The notes beneath the pieces are model-generated. The model was given only the letters and a program-made list of their open reading frames with translations, did no database searches and was not told the origin of the DNA. 61,079 nt of DNA from an uncultured Eubacteriales bacterium (GTDB lineage Bacteria; Bacillota; Clostridia; Lachnospirales; Lachnospiraceae). The translations under genes were made by a program, and so were the position numbers. Numbering within the stretch: the stretch's first letter is position 1; each line of letters begins with the position of its first letter. Positions 45,259 through 54,815 of this stretch are shown one piece after another. Location of the stretch: the NCBI GenBank assembly GCA_949294665.1, contig CASFID010000012.1, positions 1-61,079 on the forward strand, written 5' to 3'.

Positions 45259-45335
45259 GCACTTGGCGAGGTCTTTTCGAGCCTAGTGCGAACTCTGTTA
45301 CCGAGACTAAGCGAGGTTTTTTCGAGCGCTAAGTC
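45259..45335 (+). repeat. two tandem related hairpins between rplK and rplA
   Basis: Hairpin 1 arms 45259-45267/45281-45289; hairpin 2 arms 45305-45313/45327-45335. Both have nine-base arms with one central mismatch and share the loop pattern GAGGTYTTTTCGAG. The arms differ in sequence yet keep pairing, and each unit is followed by a TAACTACC- or TTACC-like tail. Function unknown. Confidence 0.65.
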
Positions 45336-45393
45336 GAGCGTAACTACCTTAGCACCTGGCGATGCGCCAGATTTTAGAAGCTATGAAACAGAA

Positions 45394-45423
45394 GTGGGAG
45401 GGGCACGTTCCCGCCAATACCAC
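45394..45423 (+). promoter_or_regulatory. L1-binding-site-like hairpin before rplA
   Basis: A second 30-base copy of the element at 44787-44816: GTGGGAGGGGCA to the left and TACCAC to the right, with the middle diverged but still offering GGG/CCC pairing. It sits directly upstream of AAGGAGG of rplA, so L1 may control its own gene a second time. Confidence 0.7.
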
Positions 45424-45440
45424 AAGGAGGTTATTGTAAA

Positions 45441-46133
45441 ATGAAACGAGGAAAGAAATATATCGAAGCTGCGAAACTGATCGAGAGAGGAAATCTCTAC
45501 GACAAAGAAGAAGCAGTTGCACTTGTTAAGAAAGCAGCAGTAGCAAAGTTTGACGAGACGATCGAGGCTCACATCAGAACAGGCTGTGACGGACGTCACG
45601 CAGATCAGCAGATCCGTGGTGCGGTTGTACTTCCGCACGGAACAGGTAAGAAAGTCCGCATCCTTGTGTTCGCTAAGGACGCAAAGGCTGAGGAGGCAAA
45701 AGCAGCAGGAGCCGATTTTGTAGGTGGAGACGAGCTGATCCCGAAGATCCAGAACGAAGGATGGCTTGATTTCGACGTAGTCGTTGCAACACCGGATATG
45801 ATGGGCGTTGTAGGACGTCTCGGACGTGTGCTCGGACCGAAAGGTCTCATGCCGAACCCGAAAGCAGGAACTGTTACAATGGATGTGACAAAGGCTATTA
45901 ATGAGATCAAAGCCGGTAAGATCGAGTACAGACTTGACAAGACAAATATTATCCATGTACCGATCGGTAAGGCATCCTTTACCGAGGAGCAGTTAGCGGA
46001 CAACTTCCAGACGCTTATCGATGCGATCAACAAGGCGAGACCGGCAGCGGTTAAAGGCCAGTTCCTTAAGAGTATCACTCTTACGTCAACAATGGGCCCG
46101 GGTGTGAAGGTCAACCCTCTGAAACTCGCATAA
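45441..46133 (+). CDS. rplA: 50S ribosomal protein uL1
   Basis: 230 residues, full length, beginning [16 protein letters not shown] and containing [12 protein letters not shown], the family signature. It binds 23S rRNA in the L1 stalk and represses its own operon by binding its mRNA. AAGGAGG precedes the ATG. A terminator follows shortly after the stop. Confidence 0.97.
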   Translation: MKRGKKYIEAAKLIERGNLYDKEEAVALVKKAAVAKFDETIEAHIRTGCDGRHADQQIRGAVVLPHGTGKKVRILVFAKDAKAEEAKAAGADFVGGDELIPKIQNEGWLDFDVVVATPDMMGVVGRLGRVLGPKGLMPNPKAGTVTMDVTKAINEIKAGKIEYRLDKTNIIHVPIGKASFTEEQLADNFQTLIDAINKARPAAVKGQFLKSITLTSTMGPGVKVNPLKLA

Positions 46134-46154
46134 TTTATAATGAACAAAGACAGG

Positions 46155-46180
46155 ATCCCAGGCGTTTGCCTGGGATTTTG
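46155..46180 (+). terminator. intrinsic terminator after rplA
   Basis: Arms 46155-46163 and 46168-46176 pair perfectly over nine bases with a GTTT loop and run into TTTTG. It separates the ribosomal operon from the Wadjet genes. Confidence 0.88.
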
Positions 46181-46227
46181 CCAATCTGACGGCGCTGTAT
46201 GCGGCAGTGTGATTACAGGAGAATGCG

Positions 46228-47673
46228 ATGAGTCTGTTCAGCAAAATCCCCCACGATTTTTATAAATTATTTACAAGTAAATATACAGAATATTACATAG
46301 TGTTTCTTGCGGCAGTCTACGAAGCGATGGAACAGTCGTATTCGGTGCTGGGCCTGACGGAGAAAGAATGCCGGGAAGTGATGAATGAAAAGATCGCTTC
46401 GGAGGCGATCCTGTGGGACGACGAGAATTATGATGAGGACGGAGAATTTCTCACCCGTTCCAATATGGCGTCGGTCTGCCTGAAGCATTTTGAAGACTGG
46501 GGCTGGTTGAAACGGGATTTTGACGAGACGTTGAACAGCTATGTGGTGACGTTTCCGGAATACAGCCAGATGTATGTGGAGCTTTTTGTCCGTCTGATGG
46601 ATGAGGGCGACAGTCAGGAGAGGGAGAGTGTGCTTGCGATCTACAGCCACCTCTATACCTACAGTGTAGATGCGGAGAAGAACAATGAGATACTCAAAAG
46701 CGCTCTGAACGCATCCAAAAGGCTGGTGAGGATGCTTGTCAATATGCAGGACGGAATGCGGGAATATTTCGATGAGCTTTCCAGACAGAAAGACTTCAAG
46801 GGCATTCAGGACGTTCTTGTCAAAGAGATTAATAACAGTGATAGCCGGAAGTATGCGATCCTCACGACAACAGACAGTTTCTACCGCTATAAAGAAGCTG
46901 TCAAAGAACTGATCGTTAAAAATCTGGATGAGAATGAACTGCGGAGAAGACAGAAAGAGCGGGAACTGACTTCTCTTGAGCCGGGAACGCCCGCTTTTGT
47001 GCGGTGCAGTCGTGTGATCGAACTGTGTGACGAGGCGGCCGACATAATGTTCCGCATTGAGAGGCAGTCAGATGTGATCGAGAGGCGATACAATAAGCTG
47101 ATCGAGCAGAAGACAGTGTTTGCCGGGCGGGCGGCGGCCCGGATCCGGTACATCATGCAGGAGGGCGCAGACGGCGACGACAGGACATCGGTATTTATAA
47201 GCCTTCTGAACAGAAGCGGCAGAAAAGAGGAGATCATTGGTTCGCTTTCAGACCGTATCCTGATGAGCCGGACGCATCGTATCATGACACAGGAAAGTCT
47301 GAGTGACAGGAAGACGGCTCAGAAAGAAGAGTTCGTTCCCCGGGCGGTGGAACGCCGGGAGCAGAGCGGAGCAGAAGATATGGAGTCCTTTGTCCTGAAG
47401 CCTCTCTACACACATAAGGAGATCGAGCGGTTCCGCAGTCGGAATGAGAAGGACGGAGTGTTCCGGGTGACAGAGGATACTGTACAGAGCATAGAAGATC
47501 TGGAAAAACTGTTCTTCGTATGGCAGGAGGCGACAGAGACGGCTGAGGGCAGCGGAGAGATCACGCTTGGGGAAGAGAAAGTGAGCGATATGGGCTTTCG
47601 ATATTCTGCTCTGGAGATACGCGGCAGACGGAGAAAGGACAATCCGGCGAAAGACGAGCCGGAGAACACATAA
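46228..47673 (+). CDS. jetA: Wadjet anti-plasmid system protein JetA (kleisin-like)
   Basis: 481 residues, DUF5716 family, starting SLFSKIPHDFYKLFTSKYTEYY, the typical JetA opening. It is the MukF-like kleisin of the Wadjet SMC complex. No catalytic motifs; charged helices in the middle. ACAGGAGA precedes the ATG. First of four adjacent genes in the canonical jetA-jetB-jetC-jetD order. Confidence 0.9.
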   Translation: MSLFSKIPHDFYKLFTSKYTEYYIVFLAAVYEAMEQSYSVLGLTEKECREVMNEKIASEAILWDDENYDEDGEFLTRSNMASVCLKHFEDWGWLKRDFDETLNSYVVTFPEYSQMYVELFVRLMDEGDSQERESVLAIYSHLYTYSVDAEKNNEILKSALNASKRLVRMLVNMQDGMREYFDELSRQKDFKGIQDVLVKEINNSDSRKYAILTTTDSFYRYKEAVKELIVKNLDENELRRRQKERELTSLEPGTPAFVRCSRVIELCDEAADIMFRIERQSDVIERRYNKLIEQKTVFAGRAAARIRYIMQEGADGDDRTSVFISLLNRSGRKEEIIGSLSDRILMSRTHRIMTQESLSDRKTAQKEEFVPRAVERREQSGAEDMESFVLKPLYTHKEIERFRSRNEKDGVFRVTEDTVQSIEDLEKLFFVWQEATETAEGSGEITLGEEKVSDMGFRYSALEIRGRRRKDNPAKDEPENT

Positions 47674-47703
47674 GATAAATCCGGTCAACAGGAGGATGGG
47701 ACG

Positions 47704-48342
47704 ATGTTTACATATCTGGAAGAACTTACGGTGACGGAGAAAGAACAGGTGAAAAAGACGATACAGGCGCTGTTTCGTCAGACATGTATTCTGCAGGTGA
47801 AGTATGATCCGGTCACGCTGACGCCAAAGGATAATCCACAGTATGAGATCTGTGCCAGACACCGGAACTTTATCACAGATTATATAGAGGTGCTCGGATG
47901 CGAACTGCTCCATGACGCCCAGGAGCATATCTTCCGGCTCGCCGGAGAACAGGCGCCAAAAGAAAAACTGAGTCTGACAAGTACAGTGATCCTGCTCCTT
48001 ATCAAGCTGATCTACAGGGACAAGATCATGGGCGAGGGACTCAATGCGCCGCTTACCACATTAAAAGAGATCCGCGAATACGGGAAAAATGCGAATCTGA
48101 TCACCCAGAAACTGACTCAAGCCCAGTGGCGGGAATCGCTTTCTCTGCTCCGGTTACATCAGATCATCGACGTGCCCGGTGCGGTGAAAGAGGTGGAGGA
48201 TGACACGCCGATCTACATCTACAGTACGGTGAACCTCTACATAACGGCCGCCGATATCAACGCACTGCTGGATGAATACAGAGAAGAGGAGGGAGAGTAT
48301 GAGACAGCCGAAGAAACTCTTTACACGGATCCTGATCAATAA
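47704..48342 (+). CDS. jetB: Wadjet protein JetB (KITE, DUF4194)
   Basis: 212 residues, DUF4194 family. JetB is the MukE-like winged-helix subunit that binds the kleisin JetA. Segments such as RNFITDYIEVLGCELLHD fit. CAGGAGGATGGGACG precedes the ATG. Its end overlaps the start of jetC by 44 bases. Confidence 0.88.
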   Translation: MFTYLEELTVTEKEQVKKTIQALFRQTCILQVKYDPVTLTPKDNPQYEICARHRNFITDYIEVLGCELLHDAQEHIFRLAGEQAPKEKLSLTSTVILLLIKLIYRDKIMGEGLNAPLTTLKEIREYGKNANLITQKLTQAQWRESLSLLRLHQIIDVPGAVKEVEDDTPIYIYSTVNLYITAADINALLDEYREEEGEYETAEETLYTDPDQ

Positions 48343-51300
48343 CTGGGGTGGGATCAGCCACAAGATACTTCCTCTGCATGAATATGTAAATCTCTTCAGC
48401 GGCAAGAGCGGCTCAGGGAAATCTACGGTCATGGACGCCATCCAGGTTGTGCTCTATGGAAGTGTTGCGTCCAATTTCCTGAATAAGGCTGCGGATGATT
48501 CCAAGAACAAGCGGTCTGTGTTCAGCTATCTCAGAGGCTCTCAGAAGGACGGGACCGCGAACAGGGCGGGGGTGGATTTCTGCTCTCAGATCGTCATGGA
48601 GATCGAAGATACCGGCACTCATATCACGACGTGCGCCGGCGTGGTATTTGAAGTGGGCAGAAATGATACAGAACTGAGGCGATACAACTTTTTCAGCCAT
48701 TCCGGACATATGCCGGAAGACGAATATCTCCGGGACGGCGTACCCTATACGATCGACGGGATCCGCAGACTGACCAGAGCGCGCGCGGGCAGTGCGGACA
48801 ACCGGGGGCACGGCGACGTGAACCGGGTATATCCCTCCAAGGAGTCCTATCTGAACACACTCTATGACGTAATCTTCGGATACGTGGAACCGGGCCGTAT
48901 GATCACGATGGAGAAGAACGCCATCGCACTTGAGATGAGCAATGGGACGGGACAGTTTATCCGCGACTATATGTTCCCTAAGAGCCGGGAGAATACAGTG
49001 TCCGTGATCAGCGATCAGCTTGGCTCCTACAGAGAGATACGGGAGCGTGTGGAGGACCTGGAGAAGCGCATTGAAATGCTGGACGCGGTGCACAGCGCGG
49101 ATCTGGAGCTGACCAACATCCGGGCGGATAAGGTGCACGCGGAGACGATACTGAAATACATCGAGATCGAGGGGTGCCGCACAAAGATTGATTCCCGAAG
49201 AGAGGATCTGGAACGTGCGAAAGAGGCCGCCGGACAGGCGGAAAAAAGGCAGAACAGCGTGCAGGAGGAGCTTGCGTCCTTAAGGAATAGGCTGATCGAC
49301 GTCAAGGCGGAACTCAAGAAGAGTGATTACGGGCAGAAACAGCAGGAACTACAGGAGGTGGAACATACCATCCAACTCCTTGTGGACAGTTCCGCCGACT
49401 GGCGCAGGATCATAAACGGCCTGAAATGCTGGGAAAATGACGAGACGGCCACGGACTATGTCAGCAACCGTGCGCTGCAGCTGATCGACGATTTTGCGCG
49501 GGGCGAGGTGACAGAAGAGACATGCGGTGAACTGCGCAGGCATCTGAAGTCGGCCATGGATAATATTTCCGAGGAGCTGGCGGAGACGGTCATGTCGATC
49601 CGGGAGATGACGAAAGAGCTCCGGGAGAAAGAAGAAGCTCTTGAGGACATGAACAACGACAGAAAGCCTTATCCGAAAGAACTCAAAGAGGCAAGGCAGC
49701 AGCTCCAGAGCGCGTTGAGCGACCGTTATGGAAGGGCGATCCACGTGCATATCCTGGCGGATCTCTTTGACATCACAGAGGAAAAATGGAAGAATGCGGT
49801 AGAAGGACGGCTCGGCCGCCTGAAAAAGAGCATGATCACCGAGCCGGCCTACGCTCTGGACGCGGCGAAGATCTTCCGCAGGATGAAGCAGTTCGAGGAG
49901 GCGGAATTGATAAACAGCGCAGCGGTCAGGAGTGAATCCCCGGCGGCAGAAGAGAATTCTCTGTACGAAGCGGTGCACACGGACCTGGATTATGTAGACT
50001 GGTGTCTGAAACGGTATCTCGGCAGGATACAGAAGTGTGAGACAGTCGAAGAACTGGACCGCGTACGGGACGGCGTCACGCCGGACTGCTATTCTTACAG
50101 CAACTATATCTTCCGCCATCTGCGCAGGAGAGATTACACGAAAGGCGCGTGTATCGGGACGAGAATATCGAAAGCCCGGCTAAGAGAACTGGCGGATGAG
50201 ATCGACAGTCTTAAGGAGCGCCTGATCGGGGAGAGGCAGACGGAAGCAGCGCTCAAGGACGCCCAGAAGTATGAGGCGCTGAGCCAGGATACCGGTCAGA
50301 TCCTTCGCCTTGCCTCTGCGTCAGAGGAACTGGAAGAATACTTCGGAAAACAGGAGCGGCTCAAAAAAGAGCTGCGCGAACTGGAAGACGGATCAAGGAC
50401 CGCTGAGCTGAGAGACGAACAGGAGAAACTCGAAACGGACGTTTCCGCGAAAGAAAAGGCGTCGCAGGATATCCAGGGAGAACAGATCCGCCTTGGCGGA
50501 GTAGTCCGGGCGGCGGAAAAAGATATTCAGGATCTGCAGATAAAGTACGACGAACTCACGACGGGGTTCATACAGGACGATCAGGTGACGGAAGAAGTCC
50601 GTTCGGAGATCGCAGAGCATACAGAAGCGGCGTACCGTCAGAAAATGAAAGCGCTGGCGGAACAGCTGTCTGAAAAAGAAGAGCAGCTCCACGATGAGCG
50701 CACTGTAGCGAGAAACCTTTTCAACAGAGATTATCCGGCGTATGGATTCACCGGGGTAGAGCATTCCAATGATGTCTATGATCAGGTGCTGGAGCGCTGC
50801 AGGAAAGACTTTGAGCCAAAGTATAAAGAAGAGTTCCGAAAGCAGTATGAACTCGTCTACCGCTCTCTCAGAGACAATGTGATCGCCACGATACATGGAG
50901 AGATCAAGGCTGCTTACCGGCATCGGAGGGACATCAACAGGATGCTGTCAAAGATCCGGTTCTCAGACAGCATCTACCAGATCGATATCCTGCCTGCGAA
51001 AAATGAGAACAGCCAGTTCTACGACATGCTGATGGCGCAGGAACTGGACAGCAAGGTGATCGATAACGGGGGCGTGGACGGGCAGCTCAGCCTGCTGGAG
51101 GATGATTTCTATCAGAAATATGAACAGAAGATCCGGCTCCTGACAGAGAAATTTATGCCGCTGAGGGAGGAAGAAAGCCAGAACCGGGAGAGGCATCGGC
51201 AGGAGATGGAGAGGTTCGCAGATTACCGGAACTATCTGAATTTCAGTATGTATGAGCAGGTGATCGATGAAAACGGCGTCGAGAGAAAGAATTATGTGGA

Positions 51301-51688
51301 CGACATGGCCGGCGTAGACTCCGGCGGAGAGGGGCAGAATCCCAAGTATGTTGCTCTGCTGGCCGGATTTGCCATGCTCTACATGCAGCAGAGCAACCGG
51401 GATTCCAGGATCCGGCTTGTCCTGCTTGACGAGGCGTTCTCCAAGATGGACAAAGAAAGAAGCGAAGTGTGTCTGAGATATGCAAGGGAACTGGAGCTGC
51501 AGCTTATCGTCTGCGTGCCGGACGAACGTCTGCAGTCTCTGATACGGAACGTGGACAGTGTATACGGGTTCCGACGGTTTCAGAATCAGATCAGTATGAT
51601 GCATATAGACAAAGGACATTACCTTGAGATGCTCGAGGGGGAAGACAGCGATGAAATGCCTGATAAAGTATCTGATACAGACAGCTGA
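48299..51688 (+). CDS. jetC: Wadjet SMC ATPase JetC (MukB-like)
   Basis: 1129 residues. Walker A GKSGSGKS at 35-42, two long coiled-coil arms with a hinge in between, and a C-terminal Walker B LVLLDEAF with D1044/E1045. It is the loop-extruding motor that recognises small circular DNA. ATG 48299 has GAGGAGGGAG upstream. It overlaps jetD by 38 bases. The frame is intact throughout. Confidence 0.92.
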   Translation: MRQPKKLFTRILINNWGGISHKILPLHEYVNLFSGKSGSGKSTVMDAIQVVLYGSVASNFLNKAADDSKNKRSVFSYLRGSQKDGTANRAGVDFCSQIVMEIEDTGTHITTCAGVVFEVGRNDTELRRYNFFSHSGHMPEDEYLRDGVPYTIDGIRRLTRARAGSADNRGHGDVNRVYPSKESYLNTLYDVIFGYVEPGRMITMEKNAIALEMSNGTGQFIRDYMFPKSRENTVSVISDQLGSYREIRERVEDLEKRIEMLDAVHSADLELTNIRADKVHAETILKYIEIEGCRTKIDSRREDLERAKEAAGQAEKRQNSVQEELASLRNRLIDVKAELKKSDYGQKQQELQEVEHTIQLLVDSSADWRRIINGLKCWENDETATDYVSNRALQLIDDFARGEVTEETCGELRRHLKSAMDNISEELAETVMSIREMTKELREKEEALEDMNNDRKPYPKELKEARQQLQSALSDRYGRAIHVHILADLFDITEEKWKNAVEGRLGRLKKSMITEPAYALDAAKIFRRMKQFEEAELINSAAVRSESPAAEENSLYEAVHTDLDYVDWCLKRYLGRIQKCETVEELDRVRDGVTPDCYSYSNYIFRHLRRRDYTKGACIGTRISKARLRELADEIDSLKERLIGERQTEAALKDAQKYEALSQDTGQILRLASASEELEEYFGKQERLKKELRELEDGSRTAELRDEQEKLETDVSAKEKASQDIQGEQIRLGGVVRAAEKDIQDLQIKYDELTTGFIQDDQVTEEVRSEIAEHTEAAYRQKMKALAEQLSEKEEQLHDERTVARNLFNRDYPAYGFTGVEHSNDVYDQVLERCRKDFEPKYKEEFRKQYELVYRSLRDNVIATIHGEIKAAYRHRRDINRMLSKIRFSDSIYQIDILPAKNENSQFYDMLMAQELDSKVIDNGGVDGQLSLLEDDFYQKYEQKIRLLTEKFMPLREEESQNRERHRQEMERFADYRNYLNFSMYEQVIDENGVERKNYVDDMAGVDSGGEGQNPKYVALLAGFAMLYMQQSNRDSRIRLVLLDEAFSKMDKERSEVCLRYARELELQLIVCVPDERLQSLIRNVDSVYGFRRFQNQISMMHIDKGHYLEMLEGEDSDEMPDKVSDTDS

Positions 51689-52820
51689 CAGTGCGGCTTA
51701 CCGTTCAGGAAATCTGGACGGCATGCGCCATCCTGCCGTGGACGGGAAAATGCTCCGTGCGGTCGGCGGTATGAGAAAACTGCTGGAAGAGGCGGATGAA
51801 CTGGAAAAAACAGGCCTGATCAGGACAGAACGAAAGAATCTGGGAGCGGATATTGTGCGAATTCATTATCCGGTCAGCGCGATACCGGAACTCTGCATAC
51901 GCGCTGGGGTGGAAGATCCCAGAGAGAGACAGCTGAGATGGATCCGGACGGCCGGAAAGTGGGCGGATGAAGCGGGAGGAACATTTCTCAGCCCATATTA
52001 CGAAGCGCTGCTCCAACGGCTGGAGGCTGGACAGGACGTAAAGAAACCGGATATGGAAGACGATGCATTCTTCTGCTGCCTGAACCGGGCGGCGTCAATT
52101 GAAGTTCCGGTCTGGAGGAGACAGTTCAGCAGCGAAGTACTCCATGACTCTAAATTGTTTGAGAAGAAATATCAGGATAAAGTTGTGACTGTGCTTGCGC
52201 ATTATTCGCCCATGGCTGAAGATGGGATGACCGGGGATGATATCCTGAGAGTGCACGGCATCCGAACATATTCGCAGACTTTGGAGTGGAAAGGACCTCT
52301 GATATACCGAATAGCAGACGGGAGTCTGATCGACAGTTCTGTAAATATATTCGGAACTGTGATCAATGCGCAGACACTGGAGCGGGCGGCGGCGTACGCG
52401 GCGCCGGGAATCCGGCAGATCATTCTTATTGAGAATAAAGCAAATTATGAATCTATGGAGTTCCGGGCAGATACTCTGTATATATACTGCCACGGTTTCT
52501 TTTCTCCGAAAGAATTAAAGTTCATTGGTACGCTGACTGAAATCGCCGGGAATAATATGGAATATTTGCATTGGGGCGATATGGACCTGGGTGGGATCAG
52601 GATTTTCCTGTACAATCAGAAAAGACTGTTCCCCCGTCTGAAACCTTATCGGATGAGTGAAGATGATTACAGAACCGCCATAGCGGGCAGAGCGGGGATT
52701 CCTTTGAAGGCCGAAAAGAAAGAAAAGCTCCGGCAGCTGGACGCAGGATGTCTGGAGGGGCTCAAGTCGTGTATTCTGGAAAACGGCATGGAGATCGAAC
52801 AGGAAAGTCTGCTTTATTGA
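51651..52820 (+). CDS. jetD: Wadjet nuclease JetD (Toprim, topoisomerase VI-like)
   Basis: 389 residues, DUF3322/DUF2220. The Toprim catalytic residues are visible: E261 in LIENKAN and D310/D312 in GDMDLGG. JetD cleaves plasmid DNA held by JetABC. Start ATG 51651 is preceded by GGGGGAAG. All known catalytic residues of the family are present, so the system should be active. Confidence 0.9.
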   Translation: MKCLIKYLIQTADSAAYRSGNLDGMRHPAVDGKMLRAVGGMRKLLEEADELEKTGLIRTERKNLGADIVRIHYPVSAIPELCIRAGVEDPRERQLRWIRTAGKWADEAGGTFLSPYYEALLQRLEAGQDVKKPDMEDDAFFCCLNRAASIEVPVWRRQFSSEVLHDSKLFEKKYQDKVVTVLAHYSPMAEDGMTGDDILRVHGIRTYSQTLEWKGPLIYRIADGSLIDSSVNIFGTVINAQTLERAAAYAAPGIRQIILIENKANYESMEFRADTLYIYCHGFFSPKELKFIGTLTEIAGNNMEYLHWGDMDLGGIRIFLYNQKRLFPRLKPYRMSEDDYRTAIAGRAGIPLKAEKKEKLRQLDAGCLEGLKSCILENGMEIEQESLLY

Positions 52821-52932
52821 TCCCTCCCGCATATCTCGCGTGCTCTTATGTGGAAAAATATATGGTTCCATTTTGAAGCGATAAATAGTAATATATTATC
52901 TGGAAAAAGTCAATTTAAGGAGGAATTTACCA

Positions 52933-53307
52933 ATGAAAAGAATTAACACAACAAATGCTCCGGCAGCGATCGGGCCGTATTCACAGGCTATTGAGACAGG
53001 ACATGCTGTGTATGTATCCGGGCAGCTTCCGATCGATGTATCTACCGGAGAATTTCCTTCGGAGGATATCCGGGAGCAGACCAGAGCGTCTCTGGAGAAT
53101 GTCAAGTCTATTCTGGAGGCTGCCGGACTGGGACTTCAGAATGTGGTCAAGACTACGGTGTATCTGGCTGACATTTCGGATTTTACTGCAATGAACGAGG
53201 TGTATGGGAGCTATTTTTCTGAGCCTTATCCCGCGCGTGCTGCCTTTGAAGTGGCGAATCTGCCCAAGGGCGCAAGAGTAGAGATCGAAGTCGTAGCTGA
53301 AAAGTGA
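52933..53307 (+). CDS. ridA: RidA family enamine/imine deaminase
   Basis: 124 residues: [25 protein letters not shown] and a C-terminal [13 protein letters not shown], both family hallmarks. RidA hydrolyses reactive 2-aminoacrylate and related imines. AAGGAGGAA precedes the ATG. It is isolated between the Wadjet genes and the rplJ leader, with an AT-rich upstream region that could hold its promoter. Confidence 0.95.
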   Translation: MKRINTTNAPAAIGPYSQAIETGHAVYVSGQLPIDVSTGEFPSEDIREQTRASLENVKSILEAAGLGLQNVVKTTVYLADISDFTAMNEVYGSYFSEPYPARAAFEVANLPKGARVEIEVVAEK

Positions 53308-53377
53308 TGAGATTAAGGATTTCATTTAAGCGTTTCATTATAAGAGATACGTGCTGAGGATTTCGCGAAGAAATTTC

Positions 53378-53406
53378 TTGACACGAAGAACAAATCGTGC
53401 TATTTT
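53378..53406 (+). promoter_or_regulatory. sigma-A promoter of rplJ-rplL
   Basis: TTGACA at 53378-53383, 17-base spacer, TATTTT at 53401-53406. Start near 53413, at the beginning of the L10 leader. Confidence 0.8.
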
Positions 53407-53412
53407 ATATTA

Positions 53413-53475
53413 GCAACTGCCGAAGACAGTAGGTGCTGTAAAGCGTAAGGATCAAAACGCCTACCGAGGAGAGTC
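53413..53475 (+). promoter_or_regulatory. ribosomal protein L10 leader
   Basis: The conserved core CTGCCGAAGACAGTAGGT (53418-53434) and GCCTACCGAGGAG (53459-53471) form the stem-loop bound by the L10(L12)4 complex, as in known Firmicute rplJ leaders. Arms CAGTAGG and CCTAC pair. Confidence 0.85.
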
Positions 53476-53504
53476 AGATTTATTACGAGAGTATGAATTT
53501 ATGA

Positions 53505-53535
53505 ACCTCTGCGTCTTTGGGCGCGGAGGTTTTTA
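53505..53535 (+). terminator. attenuator of the L10 leader
   Basis: Arms 53505-53513 and 53522-53530 pair over nine positions (one G-U) and are followed by TTTT. It ends transcription when the leader is bound by L10. Confidence 0.75.
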
Positions 53536-53557
53536 CTTTGGCAGTACACGCAAAAGG

Positions 53558-53720
53558 CAAACGTTCAGCCCGCGCCATTCGTAAAACCGCACTTCGTGCT
53601 TATTGCGGCTGTCGCCGCTGTTTTACTCATTGACAGGCGCTCAACGCATCTGATTATCAGCCGTCGGATTCTTATGCGAGCATAAATCCGTCTCCTGATA
53701 TCATATGGCTGAACTGTTAC
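53558..53720. repeat. palindromic intergenic repeat, full-length copy 2
   Basis: Nearly identical in its first module to the copy at 34571-34734 (AAACCGCACTTCGTGCTTAT and GCTGTTTTACTCATTGACAG), and in its second module to 43631-43714. It lies between the L10 attenuator and rplJ and so becomes part of the rplJ leader RNA. Confidence 0.85.
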
Positions 53721-53749
53721 CGCAAAATATATAAGGAGGTGTACCGAAA

Positions 53750-54340
53750 GTGGCAAAAGTTGAATTAAAACAGCCGATCGTAGAGGCAATCGCAGAAGAG
53801 ATCAAAGGCGCCGATTCAGTCGTACTTGTTGACTACCGCGGACTTACTGTTGCTCAGGATACAGAGCTTCGCAAGCAGCTCAGAGAAGCAGGCGTGGTAT
53901 ACAAGGTATACAAGAACACGATGATGAAGAGAGCTTTTGAGGGAACTGAGTTTGAAGGCCTTGAGAGCTGTCTGGAAGGACCGAGCGCTATCGCGGTATC
54001 CAAAGACGACGCGACGGCGCCGGCAAGGATCCTGTGCAAGTTTGCGAAGGATGCACCGGCACTGGAACTCAAAGGCGGAGTTGTCGAGGGAACTGTTTAC
54101 GACGTGGCAGGGCTGACAGAACTGTCCAAGATCCCGTCAAGAGAAGAACTTCTCTCCAGACTGCTTGGAAGCATGCAGTCGCCGATCGCGAACTTCGCTC
54201 GTGTTATCAACCAGATCGCAGAGAAAGGCGGCGCAGACGCTGCAGAGGCAACAGCGCCGGCAGCGGAAGAGGCACCGGCGGAGGCTCCGGCCGAGACAGC
54301 AGAAGCTCCTGCTGCAGAGGCTCCGGCAACAGAAGAGTAA
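53750..54340 (+). CDS. rplJ: 50S ribosomal protein uL10
   Basis: 196 residues from GTG 53750 with ATAAGGAGGTG upstream. The first 162 residues are a standard L10 (VLVDYRGLTVAQDTELRKQLR ending in the L12-binding helix). A tail of over 30 residues made of A, P, E and T repeats follows, longer than common L10 proteins. It anchors L7/L12 dimers on the stalk and represses the operon by its leader. Confidence 0.95.
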   Translation: MAKVELKQPIVEAIAEEIKGADSVVLVDYRGLTVAQDTELRKQLREAGVVYKVYKNTMMKRAFEGTEFEGLESCLEGPSAIAVSKDDATAPARILCKFAKDAPALELKGGVVEGTVYDVAGLTELSKIPSREELLSRLLGSMQSPIANFARVINQIAEKGGADAAEATAPAAEEAPAEAPAETAEAPAAEAPATEE

Positions 54341-54414
54341 GAAGGATCTGCTCTTTTGCAGCTAAGTTTTAAAAAGATTCAGAAAAATTATAATAAAAAT
54401 GGAGGAAATGAAAA

Positions 54415-54792
54415 ATGGCTAAATTGACAACAGCTGAGATGATCGAAGCGATCAAAGAGTTATCAGTATTAGAGTTAAACGAGCTTGTAAAAGCTTGTGA
54501 AGAAGAGTTCGGCGTATCTGCAGCAGCAGGCGTTGTGGTTGCAGCAGCAGGCGGAGATGCAGCAGGCGGAGCAGAAGAGAAAGATGAGTTCGATGTAGAA
54601 CTTGTATCTGCAGGCGCTTCCAAAGTTAAGGTTATCAAGGTTGTGCGTGAGATCACAGGTCTTGGACTGAAAGAGGCGAAAGAGCTTGTTGACAACGCTC
54701 CGAAGGTAGTGAAAGAGGCTGTTTCCAAGGCAGAGGCTGAGGAGATCAAGACAAAACTCGAGGAGCAGGGTGCAGAGGTAAACCTGAAATAA
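54415..54792 (+). CDS. rplL: 50S ribosomal protein bL12 (L7/L12)
   Basis: 125 residues: N-terminal dimerisation part, an alanine/glycine hinge (about 35-50), and the C-terminal domain with [23 protein letters not shown]. Binds translation factors. TGGAGG precedes the ATG. rpoB does not follow; a terminator and an unrelated operon do. Confidence 0.97.
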   Translation: MAKLTTAEMIEAIKELSVLELNELVKACEEEFGVSAAAGVVVAAAGGDAAGGAEEKDEFDVELVSAGASKVKVIKVVREITGLGLKEAKELVDNAPKVVKEAVSKAEAEEIKTKLEEQGAEVNLK

Positions 54793-54815
54793 TAAGGGAA
54801 ATGCGTATGCTCATA

